Origin: Streptomyces sp. NBC_00510
Lineage (GTDB): Bacteria; Actinomycetota; Actinomycetes; Streptomycetales; Streptomycetaceae
Assembly: GCA_036013505.1 (NCBI GenBank)
Contig: CP107851.1
Location: forward strand, 5,544,001-5,608,000
Direction: 5' to 3'
Length of the DNA: 64,000 bases
A program made the position numbers and the translations under genes. Position 1 is the first letter of the stretch. Each line of letters begins with the position of its first letter. The notes under the pieces were generated by a model. That model was not told where the DNA came from. It searched no databases and worked only from the letters and a program-made list of their open reading frames with translations. Below are positions 25,499 through 33,977 of this stretch, one piece after another.

Positions 25499-27063
25499 CG
25501 GGCACCTTCGTACGGCTCAAGCTGTCGGTCCTCCGCAACGGGTTGCGGCAGTCGACGGGACGCCGGGTCGGCTGGATCATCGGCAGCCTGGTGTCCCTGC
25601 TCTACGCGCTGGGCCTGGGCGTGGGGCTGGTCGCCCTGCGCGGGAACGACTACGCGCCCTCGGCGGCCATCGGCGTCGCGGTCGTGCTCGCGGTCGGCTG
25701 GGCCGCCATGCCGTTGTTCGTCTTCGGCGGTGACGACACCCTCGACCCGACCCGGCTGGCGATGCTGCCGCTGCGGCCGCGGCCGCTGATCCGGGCGCTC
25801 CTGGTGTCCTCGCTGGTCGGCGTCGGGCCGCTGCTCACGTTCCTGGTGGTGGTCGGCGCGGCGGTGTCCGTCGTGGCGGGCGCCGCCTCGGCGGTGGCGG
25901 CGGTGATCGCCGTGCCGCTCACCGTGCTGCTGTGCGTGGCCCTGTCGCGGGCCGTCGCCGCGGCCAACACCCGGTTGCTGACCAGCCGCAAGGGACGCGA
26001 CCTGGCGGTGCTCAGCGGCCTGCTGGTCGCGGTGGGCGCCCAGTTGGTCAGCCTGGGCGCCAACGCGCTCACCTCCGGACACGGCCTGGAGCGGATCGGC
26101 GCCCTCACCTCGGTGCTGCGCTGGCTGCCGCCGGCGTCGGCGCTGGACGCGGTGCGGTCGGCGGGGGAGGGCGCGTACGGGCTCGCGGTCGGCGAACTCG
26201 CCTGGGCCGGGGCCGTGCTGGGGCTGGTGCTCGTGTGGTGGTACCGCAGTCTGGACCGGCTCATGACCCGGCCGGACGCCTCCACCGTGCAGGCGGGCCC
26301 GTCGAAGGTCCGGGAGACCCGGTTCAGGCTGCTCCCCGAGGGGCGCACCGGCACCGTCATGGAGCGCCAGTTCCGCTACGCCTGGCGCGATCCGCGGACC
26401 AAGGCCGCCTGGGCCACCGCCCTGGCCCTGGGGCTGCTGCTGCCGCTCGTCTCGGCGGTCCAGCACGGCAGCGTCTACACCGCCTGCTGGGCGGCCGCAC
26501 TGCTCGGGCTGCAGATGTACAACCAGTTCGGCATGGACGGCTCCGCCTTCTGGACGGTCGCCGCGACCGTCTCCTCCCGCACGGACGCGTACGCGGAACT
26601 GCGCGGGCGGGCCCTGGCGATCGCGGTGGTGGGCGTCCCGTACGTGGCCGTCGTGACCATCGGCGCGGCCTTCCTGCTGGGGCGGGCCGACGCGGCGGCC
26701 GAGACGCTCGGGCTCTCCTTCGCGCTGCTGGGGGCGTTGATCGCCACCGGCGCCTGGGCGAGTGTGCGCTTCCCCTACTCCATGCCGCAGGAGAACCGCT
26801 TCGGCAGCGCCGCCGCGCCGGGCCAGGGGAGCCTGGCCTGGCTCAGCCTCGTCGGGGGCGCGGTGACGGGCGCGGTGATCACGCTTCCCGTGCTCGGCGT
26901 ACTGATCTGGCTCCACGTCTCGGGACGGCACGGCGCGCTGTGGCTCGTCCTGCCGCTGGGCTGCCTCTACGGGGCCGGGTTCGCGGTGCTGGGGGTCCGC
27001 ACGGCGGCGCCCCGCCTGCTGGGCCGCCTGCCGGAGGTGCTGACGGCGGTGAGCAAGGGGTAG
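25495..27063 (+). CDS. ABC transporter permease (multi-pass)
   Basis: A 522-residue membrane protein with about 12 hydrophobic segments in two halves (SLVSLLYALGLGVGLVAL; LLTFLVVVGAAVSVVAGAA; then VVGVPYVAVVTIGAAFLLG; VTGAVITLPVLGVLIWLHV). It is separated by a soluble stretch (about 255-300, SKVRETRFRLLPEGRTG). The GTG start at 25495 overlaps the ATPase stop by 4 bp. With that ATPase it forms a two-gene exporter. This large ABC-2-like permease is widely conserved in actinobacteria; no drug or lipid substrate can be assigned. Confidence 0.88.
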   Translation: MTGTFVRLKLSVLRNGLRQSTGRRVGWIIGSLVSLLYALGLGVGLVALRGNDYAPSAAIGVAVVLAVGWAAMPLFVFGGDDTLDPTRLAMLPLRPRPLIRALLVSSLVGVGPLLTFLVVVGAAVSVVAGAASAVAAVIAVPLTVLLCVALSRAVAAANTRLLTSRKGRDLAVLSGLLVAVGAQLVSLGANALTSGHGLERIGALTSVLRWLPPASALDAVRSAGEGAYGLAVGELAWAGAVLGLVLVWWYRSLDRLMTRPDASTVQAGPSKVRETRFRLLPEGRTGTVMERQFRYAWRDPRTKAAWATALALGLLLPLVSAVQHGSVYTACWAAALLGLQMYNQFGMDGSAFWTVAATVSSRTDAYAELRGRALAIAVVGVPYVAVVTIGAAFLLGRADAAAETLGLSFALLGALIATGAWASVRFPYSMPQENRFGSAAAPGQGSLAWLSLVGGAVTGAVITLPVLGVLIWLHVSGRHGALWLVLPLGCLYGAGFAVLGVRTAAPRLLGRLPEVLTAVSKG

Positions 27064-27119
27064 CCGCCGCCCCGCAGGTTCCGTGCGGCCCCCGGTCGCG
27101 GGCCCCCAGGCGACACGGC

Positions 27120-28424
27120 CTAGAGGCGTGACAACGATGCCGTGGCGTGCAGGACGTCCCGGATCGCCGCGTGGTCCCCGTCGCGCCCGGCGGCGACGCG
27201 GCTGGGCGCGATGTGGCCCGCGGCCAGCTGGCAGAAGTCGAGCTGGTCGACGGCGATCTCGGCGACCACCGTCTCCGGGGTGCCGATCGCGCCGGGCGAG
27301 TCCAGGGAGATGTACCAGTGGCCGCCGCCGGAGCCCTCGACGTGGAGGTCGAGGGTACGGCCCGGCGCACCGGCCCGTACGAGACGGGCGGCGGACTCGG
27401 CGCGCCCCGCCTGGCGGAGCGCGGCCAGGGCGGTGGGCAGCATCCGGGCCGCGAGGTCGATCATGCGGTTGAGGTGCGGCGCCGCCGGCGGCCCGTACTC
27501 GGGGTAGTCCAGGGCCTGCGCGATGTCCTCGGCGTGGATCCAGCACTCGAAGGCGCGGTCGATCAGGGCGTCGCGCATCGGCACGACGGCGTCGGTGAAG
27601 TCCACGGGCAGCCCGCCGGTCGCGGAGCCGGCGAAGGACAGCGTCCGCACGATGTCCCGGGTCTGGGTGCGCCACTTGTTGCGGACGAAGGCGTGCGTGT
27701 GGCGACGGCAGCGCTCCCCGGCGAGTTCGGTGCGCTCCAGGCGTGTGCGCGGCGCGCCGGGGCCGAGCGGGTCGTCGAGGCCGAGCGCGGTGGCCACGAC
27801 CCCGTCCACCGACCCGAGATGGGCGAGGACGCCGCAGAGCGTCAGCTCGCGCGACCCGCCCGCCCAGACCAGCTTGACGGGCATGTCCCACTCGGGTTCG
27901 CCGAGGTCGGCGAGGAGCGCGTCGAGGCGCGCGGTCTCGGCGTCGTACGGCGCGGCCCACCCGGGGACGGGGATACGGGCCGGGCGGCGGCCCAGGCAGC
28001 CCTCCAGGACGCGGGCGCGCAGCAGCGGATCGAGGTCGAGGGACTCCTCCTGGTGCAGCAGGCCCACCGCGCGGCGCAGCCGCACCGCCTCCTCGGCGCA
28101 GGGCGCGCAGCCGGTGAGGTGGACCTCGACGGCGCCGGCCTCGTCACGGGAGCAGGCCGACAGTGCCCATGCGCCCAGCAGGGAGCGCAGCACCCGGTGG
28201 TCGTACTCCGGGGGTCCGGGCCGCACGGGCTCCTTCGCCTGTTCTCGCTCCGGCTCGGGCGCCGTCTTCGCCGCGTCGCGCGCGGGCGCGTCCGGCGAGG
28301 ACGGGGGCGCGGCAGGCACGGCCTCGGGCAGCGGGCCGTCCTCGGCGGCGCCGCGGGGCATCGGCACACGGGGCAGGTTGGTCCCGGGCGGAGGAGTCTC
28401 GCCGTTCTCGGCCGGTCCGTTCAC
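27120..28424 (-). CDS. Zinc-finger anti-sigma-like protein fused to an MDMPI/DinB-type domain
   Basis: A 434-residue protein. A Pro/Ala-rich N-terminus is followed by a zinc-binding anti-sigma motif (VEVHLTGCAPCAEEAVRL, His-x3-Cys-x2-Cys, about residue 100). Then comes a mycothiol-dependent maleylpyruvate isomerase-like/DinB four-helix domain (about 165-330; WDMPVKLVWAGG, FECWIHAEDIAQALDYPEYG) and a sterol-carrier-like C-terminal domain (LDLHVEGSGGGHWYISLDS). The GTG start overlaps the sigma-factor stop (GTGA), so the two are co-translated. Inference: it binds and restrains that sigma factor, perhaps in response to thiol or metal state. No transmembrane helix. Confidence 0.8.
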   Translation of the reverse strand: MNGPAENGETPPPGTNLPRVPMPRGAAEDGPLPEAVPAAPPSSPDAPARDAAKTAPEPEREQAKEPVRPGPPEYDHRVLRSLLGAWALSACSRDEAGAVEVHLTGCAPCAEEAVRLRRAVGLLHQEESLDLDPLLRARVLEGCLGRRPARIPVPGWAAPYDAETARLDALLADLGEPEWDMPVKLVWAGGSRELTLCGVLAHLGSVDGVVATALGLDDPLGPGAPRTRLERTELAGERCRRHTHAFVRNKWRTQTRDIVRTLSFAGSATGGLPVDFTDAVVPMRDALIDRAFECWIHAEDIAQALDYPEYGPPAAPHLNRMIDLAARMLPTALAALRQAGRAESAARLVRAGAPGRTLDLHVEGSGGGHWYISLDSPGAIGTPETVVAEIAVDQLDFCQLAAGHIAPSRVAAGRDGDHAAIRDVLHATASLSRL

Positions 28425-28969
28425 AGGGACCTTCCCTGGGGCGAGGAGTCCTGCGCGGCGGTGGACAGCAGTTGCAGCCCGAGCCGGAGGCGGCGGCGCG
28501 CCTCGTCCTCGGTGACCCCGAGGTCGGCGGCGGCCTCGCGGTAGTCCATGCGGCGGCGGTAGGCGAGGTCGAGGGCCAGGCGCAGGGGTTCGGGCATGGA
28601 GGTCACGATGTAGTCGGCGCGGGCGGCCGTCGATGCCTCGCGGACCCTGGCCTCGACCTGCTCCGGGGTGCCGGCGCCGCGGGTCTCCGACTGGCGCAGC
28701 CGGTGGACGGCCTGGCGCTGGGTGAGGCCGGCGACCCAGGAGCGCAGCGAACCCTGCTTGGGGTCGTAGGCGTCCGGGTTCTCCCAGATGTAGCCGAAGA
28801 CCTCACGGGTGATCTGGGCGGCGGCCTCCTCGTCGTCCATGACGCGGTGGGCGAGGCTGTGCACGAGGGAGGCGTAGCGGTCGTACAGCTCGCCGAGCGC
28901 GGCCTCCTCCCCGCGAGCGAGCCGCTGTTGCATCTTGCGGTCCCAGCGGGGTGGTGCGGATGCCGCCAT
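28421..28969 (-). CDS. ECF-type RNA polymerase sigma factor
   Basis: A 182-residue sigma-70 family protein. Region 2 is about residues 15-85 (ALGELYDRYASLVHSLAHRV ... VFGYIWENPDAYDPKQGSLR, then WVAGLTQRQAVHRLR). Region 4 is about 115-165 (MPEPLRLALDLAYRRRMDYR, EAAADLGVTEDEARRRLRLG). A GGGGGAG ribosome site precedes the ATG. It is coupled to the zinc-finger/MDMPI gene, its probable anti-sigma, and is divergent from a STAS antagonist. This set resembles SCO4409-SCO4410 of S. coelicolor (from memory). The stimulus is unknown. Confidence 0.92.
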   Translation of the reverse strand: MAASAPPRWDRKMQQRLARGEEAALGELYDRYASLVHSLAHRVMDDEEAAAQITREVFGYIWENPDAYDPKQGSLRSWVAGLTQRQAVHRLRQSETRGAGTPEQVEARVREASTAARADYIVTSMPEPLRLALDLAYRRRMDYREAAADLGVTEDEARRRLRLGLQLLSTAAQDSSPQGRSL

Positions 28970-29188
28970 CGCGTCTCCCCCTTTGTCACCGTCGTCCTAC
29001 TACGGTCGCACTGCCTCGGATCGAATGTATCCGCCGATTGCTGCCACGTACGACGCCTTGAGGCAAGCTTCTGCCATAACTGATCGATTCTGGTAATGCG
29101 TTATCCGGGTGTGACCGGAAGATTGCGGGGAAGCGGCTCAGTCGGGGCATAGGGTCTGTACGACCGCTGCCAGGAGAAGGGCCAGACA

Positions 29189-29566
29189 GTGGCATTGCAG
29201 GTGGTGCAGGACGAACGGGACGGTTGGGTGGTCCTGACCGTTTCGGGGGAAATGGATCTCGTGACCGCGCCGGTGGTGCGTCAGCACGTGCACGACGCGG
29301 TGGCCGACGGGCGCCACAGTGTGGTGCTGGACCTGGCCGGGGTCCACTTCTGCGACTCCAGCGGTGTGGGTGTGCTGATCGCCGCCCGGCGGCTGATGCG
29401 GTCCTGCGCCGGGCAACTGCGGCTGATCCTCCCGCGTAACAGCCCCTCCGACGGTGTCGCGCACGTCAACCGGGTGCTGGCCGCGCTCGGTGTGCGCCGG
29501 CTCTTCGAGGTCTTCCCCGATCTCGAGGCCGCCACCGACGACGCGGCCCGGCCGCTGTCGGCCTAG
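29189..29566 (+). CDS. STAS-domain anti-sigma factor antagonist
   Basis: A 125-residue SpoIIAA/RsbV-type protein. The conserved strand-helix is VVLDLAGVHFCDSSGVGVLI, with the phosphorylatable serine in DSSGV (about residue 58). Such proteins bind an RsbW-type kinase when dephosphorylated and free a sigma factor. The GTG start has AGGAGAAGGG upstream. No RsbW-type kinase is adjacent: the nearest histidine-kinase-like ATPase is 9.7 kb away. Its divergent neighbour is an ECF system, which is normally regulated differently. Confidence 0.92.
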   Translation: MALQVVQDERDGWVVLTVSGEMDLVTAPVVRQHVHDAVADGRHSVVLDLAGVHFCDSSGVGVLIAARRLMRSCAGQLRLILPRNSPSDGVAHVNRVLAALGVRRLFEVFPDLEAATDDAARPLSA

Positions 29567-29611
29567 GCCGTCCTTCGGCGCCGCCCAGCGGCGCGGGCCC
29601 GTCAAGTGCCG

Positions 29612-29627
29612 TGTGAGCACTCTCACA
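29612..29627. promoter_or_regulatory. Exact CRP-type palindrome
   Basis: TGTGAGCACTCTCACA is a perfect inverted repeat and matches the TGTGA-N6-TCACA CRP consensus without mismatch. It lies 46 bp after the STAS stop and 178 bp before the GT2 synthase start. Streptomyces Crp is known to bind GTG-N6-GNCAC-like sites; here the last half-site reads TCAC. Confidence 0.55.
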
Positions 29628-29805
29628 TCCTGTGTCCGCTTCGTCCATGAGGGGCCTGTGGAGGCCTGATTGTGGCCTGTCGGGCGAAATCTGCGGAGGA
29701 TGCACCTTTCGCCGGACCTCCGCCCGGGTTACCTTCGTGCGCAGAACACGTGTTCAAGGTTCTGTCCGGCGGGTGGGGGCGTTCGTACGGAGGTCTCCAC
29801 TGCCC

Positions 29806-31218
29806 ATGCTCGATCTCGCGGGTTCTTGGGACCACCTCTCGTGGTCCTTGCGTCATGTGCACTGGTACGGAGTGGCCGTCGGTTCCCTCCTCGCCGTCAA
29901 ACTGCTGCTCTCCATCCGCCGGCGCCGCCGTCCTGAGCTCGCGTTCGACAAGCCGGTGACCCGGCTGCGCATCCACGGCGTGATCACGGTCTACAACGAG
30001 GCCCCGGCGATGCTGCGCGGCTGCCTGGAGTCGGTCCTCGCGCAGACCCTGCTGCCGCACTCCCTCACCCTGGTCGACGACTGCTCCCAGGACCACTCGG
30101 CGCGAGCCCTGGTCGAGGAGATGCGCCCGCAGTTCCAGCGCGCGGGGGTCCGCCTGGACTTCGTCCGCTTCCCCGACAACCGCGGCAAGCGCCACGGCCT
30201 CGCCGCGGGCTTCCGGCAGGAGCCGCTCGCGGACGTGTACCTGTGCATCGACTCCGACACGCTGCTCGACCGGCACGCCGTCGCGGAGCTCGCCCGGCCC
30301 TTCGCCAAGCGCCGGGTCCAGTGCGTCACCGGGCTGGTGCTCGCCCACAACCGCGGCACCAACCTCCTGACCCGCCTCATCGACATGCGCTACGTCAACG
30401 CCTTCCTCGGCGAGCGGGTCGCCTACTCCCGCCTCGGCTCGGTGCTCTGCGCCTGCGGGTCGCTGGCCATGTACCGCGGGTGGGTCGTCCGCAAGCACCT
30501 CGGCGACTTCCTCGACCAGCGGTTCCTCGGCCGTCCGGCGACCTTCGGAGACGACCGGCGCCTGACGTACTACTGCCTCACCGAGGGGCTCTCCCTGATC
30601 CAGCCGTCGGCCGTCGGCTACACCGACGTCCCCGAGCGCCTCGGCCACTACGTGCGCCAGCAGATCCGCTGGGGCAAGTCGTTCATCCGTGAGGGCTTCC
30701 TGCTCCTCGCCAAGTTCCGGCTGCACCGCATGTACTGGTGGCTGAACCTCGTCGAGCTGGTCACCTGGGTCGCCTTCACCGCGGGGCTGCTCGCGGCGCT
30801 CGTCGCGGTCCTGATGCACCCGCAGGGCTGGACGCTGCTGGCCGGCTACCTCGCCTACATGTGCGTCATGGCCTGGGTCCGGTCCGTCCACTACCTGCGC
30901 GGCGCCGCGCAGGTCAGGATCGTCGACCGGGTGCTGACGTTCCTCGCCGCCCCGCTGTACGCCCTGCTCAACATCGGGTTGCTGCTGCCGCTGCGGCTGT
31001 GGTCCCTGGCGACGCTGCGGCGCACCAACTGGGGCACCCGGGCCCGGATCGAGGTCGGCGGTGCCCACGACGACATCGCCTTCCAGCCCCATCCGCAGCC
31101 CCACCTCCCGCGCCAGCGCCGGGAGACGGCCGGGGACCCGTGGGACCCGTCCGCGCACACCGAGACGGCCCCGCCGGCGGTCGGCGCCGTCGTGCCCGTG
31201 CGCGACGCGGCCTCGTAG
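29806..31218 (+). CDS. Processive membrane glycosyltransferase 2, hyaluronan/chitin-synthase-like
   Basis: A 470-residue integral membrane GT2. One N-terminal helix (about 22-37) precedes the catalytic domain, and several helices follow (about 305-400). Processive-synthase motifs are in order: VYNEAPAMLRGCLESVL, LVDDCSQD, the metal-binding CIDSDT (about 147-152), CGSLAMYRGW, the base GDDRRLT (about 249) and QQIRWGKSFIRE (about 285; the QxxRW site). These closely follow class-I hyaluronan synthase and NodC. The product is probably a beta-linked glycan exported through the protein; sugar identity cannot be read. The next gene encodes a GH16-like exo-protein. Confidence 0.88.
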   Translation: MLDLAGSWDHLSWSLRHVHWYGVAVGSLLAVKLLLSIRRRRRPELAFDKPVTRLRIHGVITVYNEAPAMLRGCLESVLAQTLLPHSLTLVDDCSQDHSARALVEEMRPQFQRAGVRLDFVRFPDNRGKRHGLAAGFRQEPLADVYLCIDSDTLLDRHAVAELARPFAKRRVQCVTGLVLAHNRGTNLLTRLIDMRYVNAFLGERVAYSRLGSVLCACGSLAMYRGWVVRKHLGDFLDQRFLGRPATFGDDRRLTYYCLTEGLSLIQPSAVGYTDVPERLGHYVRQQIRWGKSFIREGFLLLAKFRLHRMYWWLNLVELVTWVAFTAGLLAALVAVLMHPQGWTLLAGYLAYMCVMAWVRSVHYLRGAAQVRIVDRVLTFLAAPLYALLNIGLLLPLRLWSLATLRRTNWGTRARIEVGGAHDDIAFQPHPQPHLPRQRRETAGDPWDPSAHTETAPPAVGAVVPVRDAAS

Positions 31219-31310
31219 GCGGCGCCTGCGTTCCGCCGCCGGTCCGACCGGATCCCGCCGACCGCATGGCGTGCCCTCGGCATCGCCCCTCCACCGCGCT
31301 AGGAGCTTCC

Positions 31311-32783
31311 GTGGGTTCTGCCCGTCCCTCCGTCCGCCCCTCCGTCCGGTCCGACCGGCTCGTACCCTCGGGGCGCGGGAAGCGGCGCCACCCGGTGTGG
31401 AGGGCGGCCGGGTACCTGCTGCTGGCGGTCGCCGTCGGCGCGGGCGTCACGGCGCTGTACCCCGTGTGGCGCGAGGCACAACGGCCGCCCCCGGAGCTCA
31501 CCGTCCGCTACAAGGCGGGCACGCCGGCGTCCGCCGCCACGGCCCGGCCGTGGCTGGAGGTCGTCAACACCTCTGACCACCCGGTGCGTCTGGCCGACGT
31601 GGCGGTCCGGTACTGGTTCACGCAGGACGGCGGCTCCCCGTACGCGTTCAACTGCGTCCAGGCCTCGGTGGGCTGCCCGAACGTCGACGGGAGGACCGTC
31701 GCCATGGACCGTCCGGCCCCGGCCGCCGACCACTACCTCGAGATCACCTTCACGAAGGCCGCGGGCACCCTGGCCCCCGGCGCGAAGAGCGGGGCCATCG
31801 GGGTGCAGCTGTACCGGCCCGGCGGGAAGGTGGACCAGCGCGACGACCGGTCGTTCAGCCCCGCCCACGACACCTTCCAGGCGTCGAAGCTGGTGACCGG
31901 CTACCTGGACGGCAGGCACGTCTGGGGCGACGAGCCCGGCGGTGACGTCACCACGTCCCCCCAGGGACCGGCCGCAGCCGCGGCACGGCCCGCACCGCCC
32001 TCCGGGATCGTCTTCGACGACTTCCGGTACAGCGGCCCCCGGGACCCGGCGCTGCGTGCCCACGGCTGGCTGGTCCGCACCAGCGGGGGCGGCCCCGGCA
32101 TCCACGACACGTGGTCGGCGGGAGGCGTCAGCTTCCCCGCGGACGAGGACGCGCTGGGCGGCCAGGTCCTGCAGCTGCGCGCCGCCACCGACGGGACGAA
32201 GCGCGGCACCACCCAGGCCGAGGTGCACACCACCGGCACGGAATTCCTGACCGGGACCTTCGCCGCCCGGATCCACTTCACGGACGAACCGGCGAGCGGC
32301 CGCAACGGCGACCACATCAACGAGACCTTCTACATGATCTCGCCCCACCACCACGCCGAGTACAGCGAGCTCGACAACGAGTACCAGCCGAACGGGGGCT
32401 GGGGCGCCCCCGGCCCGAGGCTCGACACGACGACCTGGCGCAGCGCGAGGGAGGGGGACCGGGTCACCCGGGCCACGACGTCCAGCCTCAAGGGGTGGCA
32501 CACGCTGGTCACCACGGCCGCGCACGGCGTGGTGACCTACAGCCTCGACGGGCACGAGCTGTTCCGGACCGAGGGCAAGTACTACCCGACCCAGAACATG
32601 TCCGTGAACTTCAACGCGTGGTTCGTGGACCTGCCGTTCGCGGGGAAGCGCACCTGGGACATGAAGGTCGACTGGTTCTACCACAACGCCAGGAAGGCCC
32701 AGTCCCTGACGGAGGTGGAGAAGACGGTCGACGGCCTCGCCGCGGGCGGCACCGGCTACGTGAACACGGTCCGCAAGCCCTGA
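31311..32783 (+). CDS. Membrane-anchored CBM3-like/GH16-like glycan-active protein
   Basis: A 490-residue protein. A basic N-terminus and one signal-anchor helix (about 36-50, GYLLLAVAVGAGVTAL) precede a carbohydrate-binding module of the CBM3 type (about 65-190; LTVRYKAG, WLEVVNTSDHPVRLADVAVR, YWFTQDGGSPYAFNC). An Ala/Pro linker follows. The C-terminal concanavalin-A-like glucanase domain is about 230-470 (VFDDFRYSGP, ETFYMISP). Its acidic motif is EYSELDNEY, with E353-x-D355-x-E357 in the GH16 catalytic pattern, though Asn356 is atypical. The GTG start has AGGAG upstream. Inference: it binds, trims or tethers the product of the preceding synthase outside the cell. Confidence 0.82.
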   Translation: MGSARPSVRPSVRSDRLVPSGRGKRRHPVWRAAGYLLLAVAVGAGVTALYPVWREAQRPPPELTVRYKAGTPASAATARPWLEVVNTSDHPVRLADVAVRYWFTQDGGSPYAFNCVQASVGCPNVDGRTVAMDRPAPAADHYLEITFTKAAGTLAPGAKSGAIGVQLYRPGGKVDQRDDRSFSPAHDTFQASKLVTGYLDGRHVWGDEPGGDVTTSPQGPAAAAARPAPPSGIVFDDFRYSGPRDPALRAHGWLVRTSGGGPGIHDTWSAGGVSFPADEDALGGQVLQLRAATDGTKRGTTQAEVHTTGTEFLTGTFAARIHFTDEPASGRNGDHINETFYMISPHHHAEYSELDNEYQPNGGWGAPGPRLDTTTWRSAREGDRVTRATTSSLKGWHTLVTTAAHGVVTYSLDGHELFRTEGKYYPTQNMSVNFNAWFVDLPFAGKRTWDMKVDWFYHNARKAQSLTEVEKTVDGLAAGGTGYVNTVRKP

Positions 32784-32811
32784 GCCGGCACGGCGGCGAG
32801 GCCGGACCGGG

Positions 32812-33915
32812 TCAGGAGTCGGCCGGAGCCGGGCCCAGCGTGGTGGTGCCGATCGCCGCGCGGTGGCCCAGGCCCGTCCGGTAGGCGTCCAGCGCGGCCT
32901 CCACCCGGCCGGACCGGCGCAGCAGGTCGCCCAGCAGCCGGCAGATGTCCGCCAGGTCCCCGGCGGCTCCCGCGCGTTCCAGCAGCGCCAGGGCGGACAC
33001 GTAGTGCTCCTCCGCGGCCTCCGGGTCACCGCGCTCCTCCGCCAGCAGCCCGAGCAGCCGGTGCGCCCCGCCGGCGTGGACGGCGCCGCGCCACGGGCCC
33101 AGCTCGTCCAGCAGCCGGGTCAGCAGCTCCTCGGCCTCGGCGGGCTTGCCGCGCCGCCGGAGCACGTCGGCGAGCTCCACCTCGACCTGCACCGTGAACA
33201 GCACGGACCGGCCAGCGGACAGCATGTCGCGGGCGGTGCGCAGCTCGCGCTCGGCCTGCTCCAGGTCGCCGTCCTGGGAGTGGACGTAGCCGCGCATCCA
33301 GTGGCAGTGGGCCAGGTCCGTGTGCAGCTCCAGCCGCTGGAACAGCTCCTGCGCCTTCGCCAGGGAGGCCTCGGCCTCGCCGGTACGTCCCGCGACGATC
33401 AGGGTGCGGGCGATGCTGCGGTGCATCTGGGCGACCAGGGCCGGATCGCCGGCCCCGGGGGCGAGGTTGAGCGCCTGCTCGGCGGCGTGGGCGGCCCGGG
33501 CGTAGGCGCCCAGGTCGGTGTACGGCCCGATGGCCGCGATGTGCAGCATCAGCAAGGCGTCGGGGTCGGGCCGGGCGCCGTCCGACACGGTCTGCCGTTC
33601 GAGCCGGGTGATGCCCTCCTCCAGCAGGTGGGAGGCGTACCGCACCTCGCCCGCCAGCAGGTGGGACACGGCCCGGCCGCGCAGCGCCGCGGCGCGCCGG
33701 GCGTCGGGGGCCGCGGGGTCCGCGTCGAGCAGCCGCTCGGCGGTCTCGAAGTGGAGCCGGGCCTGGGTGAGTTCGCCCGCGTCCAGGGCGGCGTCTCCCA
33801 GCCGGAGCAGTTCGAGGGGATCCTGCGGGCCGTCCTGCGGGCCGCTTTCCGGACCTGTGCCGGGACCTTCGTCCAGGCCGTCCCGCACCCGGTCCTGGCC
33901 GTCCTGTGTGCCCAC
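32812..33915 (-). CDS. TPR-repeat protein
   Basis: A 367-residue soluble protein built of tetratricopeptide-like repeats (LGDAALDAGELTQARLHFET; AAHAAEQALNLAPGAGDPAL; AEASLAKAQELFQRLELHTD; AEEHYVSALALLERAGAAGD), about seven to eight units after a Gly/Pro/Asp-rich N-terminus. It resembles the C-terminal sensory part of AfsR/SARP and NB-ARC regulators but has no DNA-binding or ATPase domain. The GTG at 33915 is chosen for its GGGGAAGG ribosome site. Convergent with the GH16 gene; partner unknown. Confidence 0.8.
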   Translation of the reverse strand: MGTQDGQDRVRDGLDEGPGTGPESGPQDGPQDPLELLRLGDAALDAGELTQARLHFETAERLLDADPAAPDARRAAALRGRAVSHLLAGEVRYASHLLEEGITRLERQTVSDGARPDPDALLMLHIAAIGPYTDLGAYARAAHAAEQALNLAPGAGDPALVAQMHRSIARTLIVAGRTGEAEASLAKAQELFQRLELHTDLAHCHWMRGYVHSQDGDLEQAERELRTARDMLSAGRSVLFTVQVEVELADVLRRRGKPAEAEELLTRLLDELGPWRGAVHAGGAHRLLGLLAEERGDPEAAEEHYVSALALLERAGAAGDLADICRLLGDLLRRSGRVEAALDAYRTGLGHRAAIGTTTLGPAPADS

Positions 33916-33977
33916 CGTGAACCTTCCCCTTTGGAACTCTTGCGGAGGAGGGTACGCGGCTTTGCGCCGGACGTGCC

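Noticed and set aside
29150..29155. TAGGGT as -10 element of the STAS gene promoter
   Set aside because: No acceptable -35 at 16-19 bp; too weak to list.
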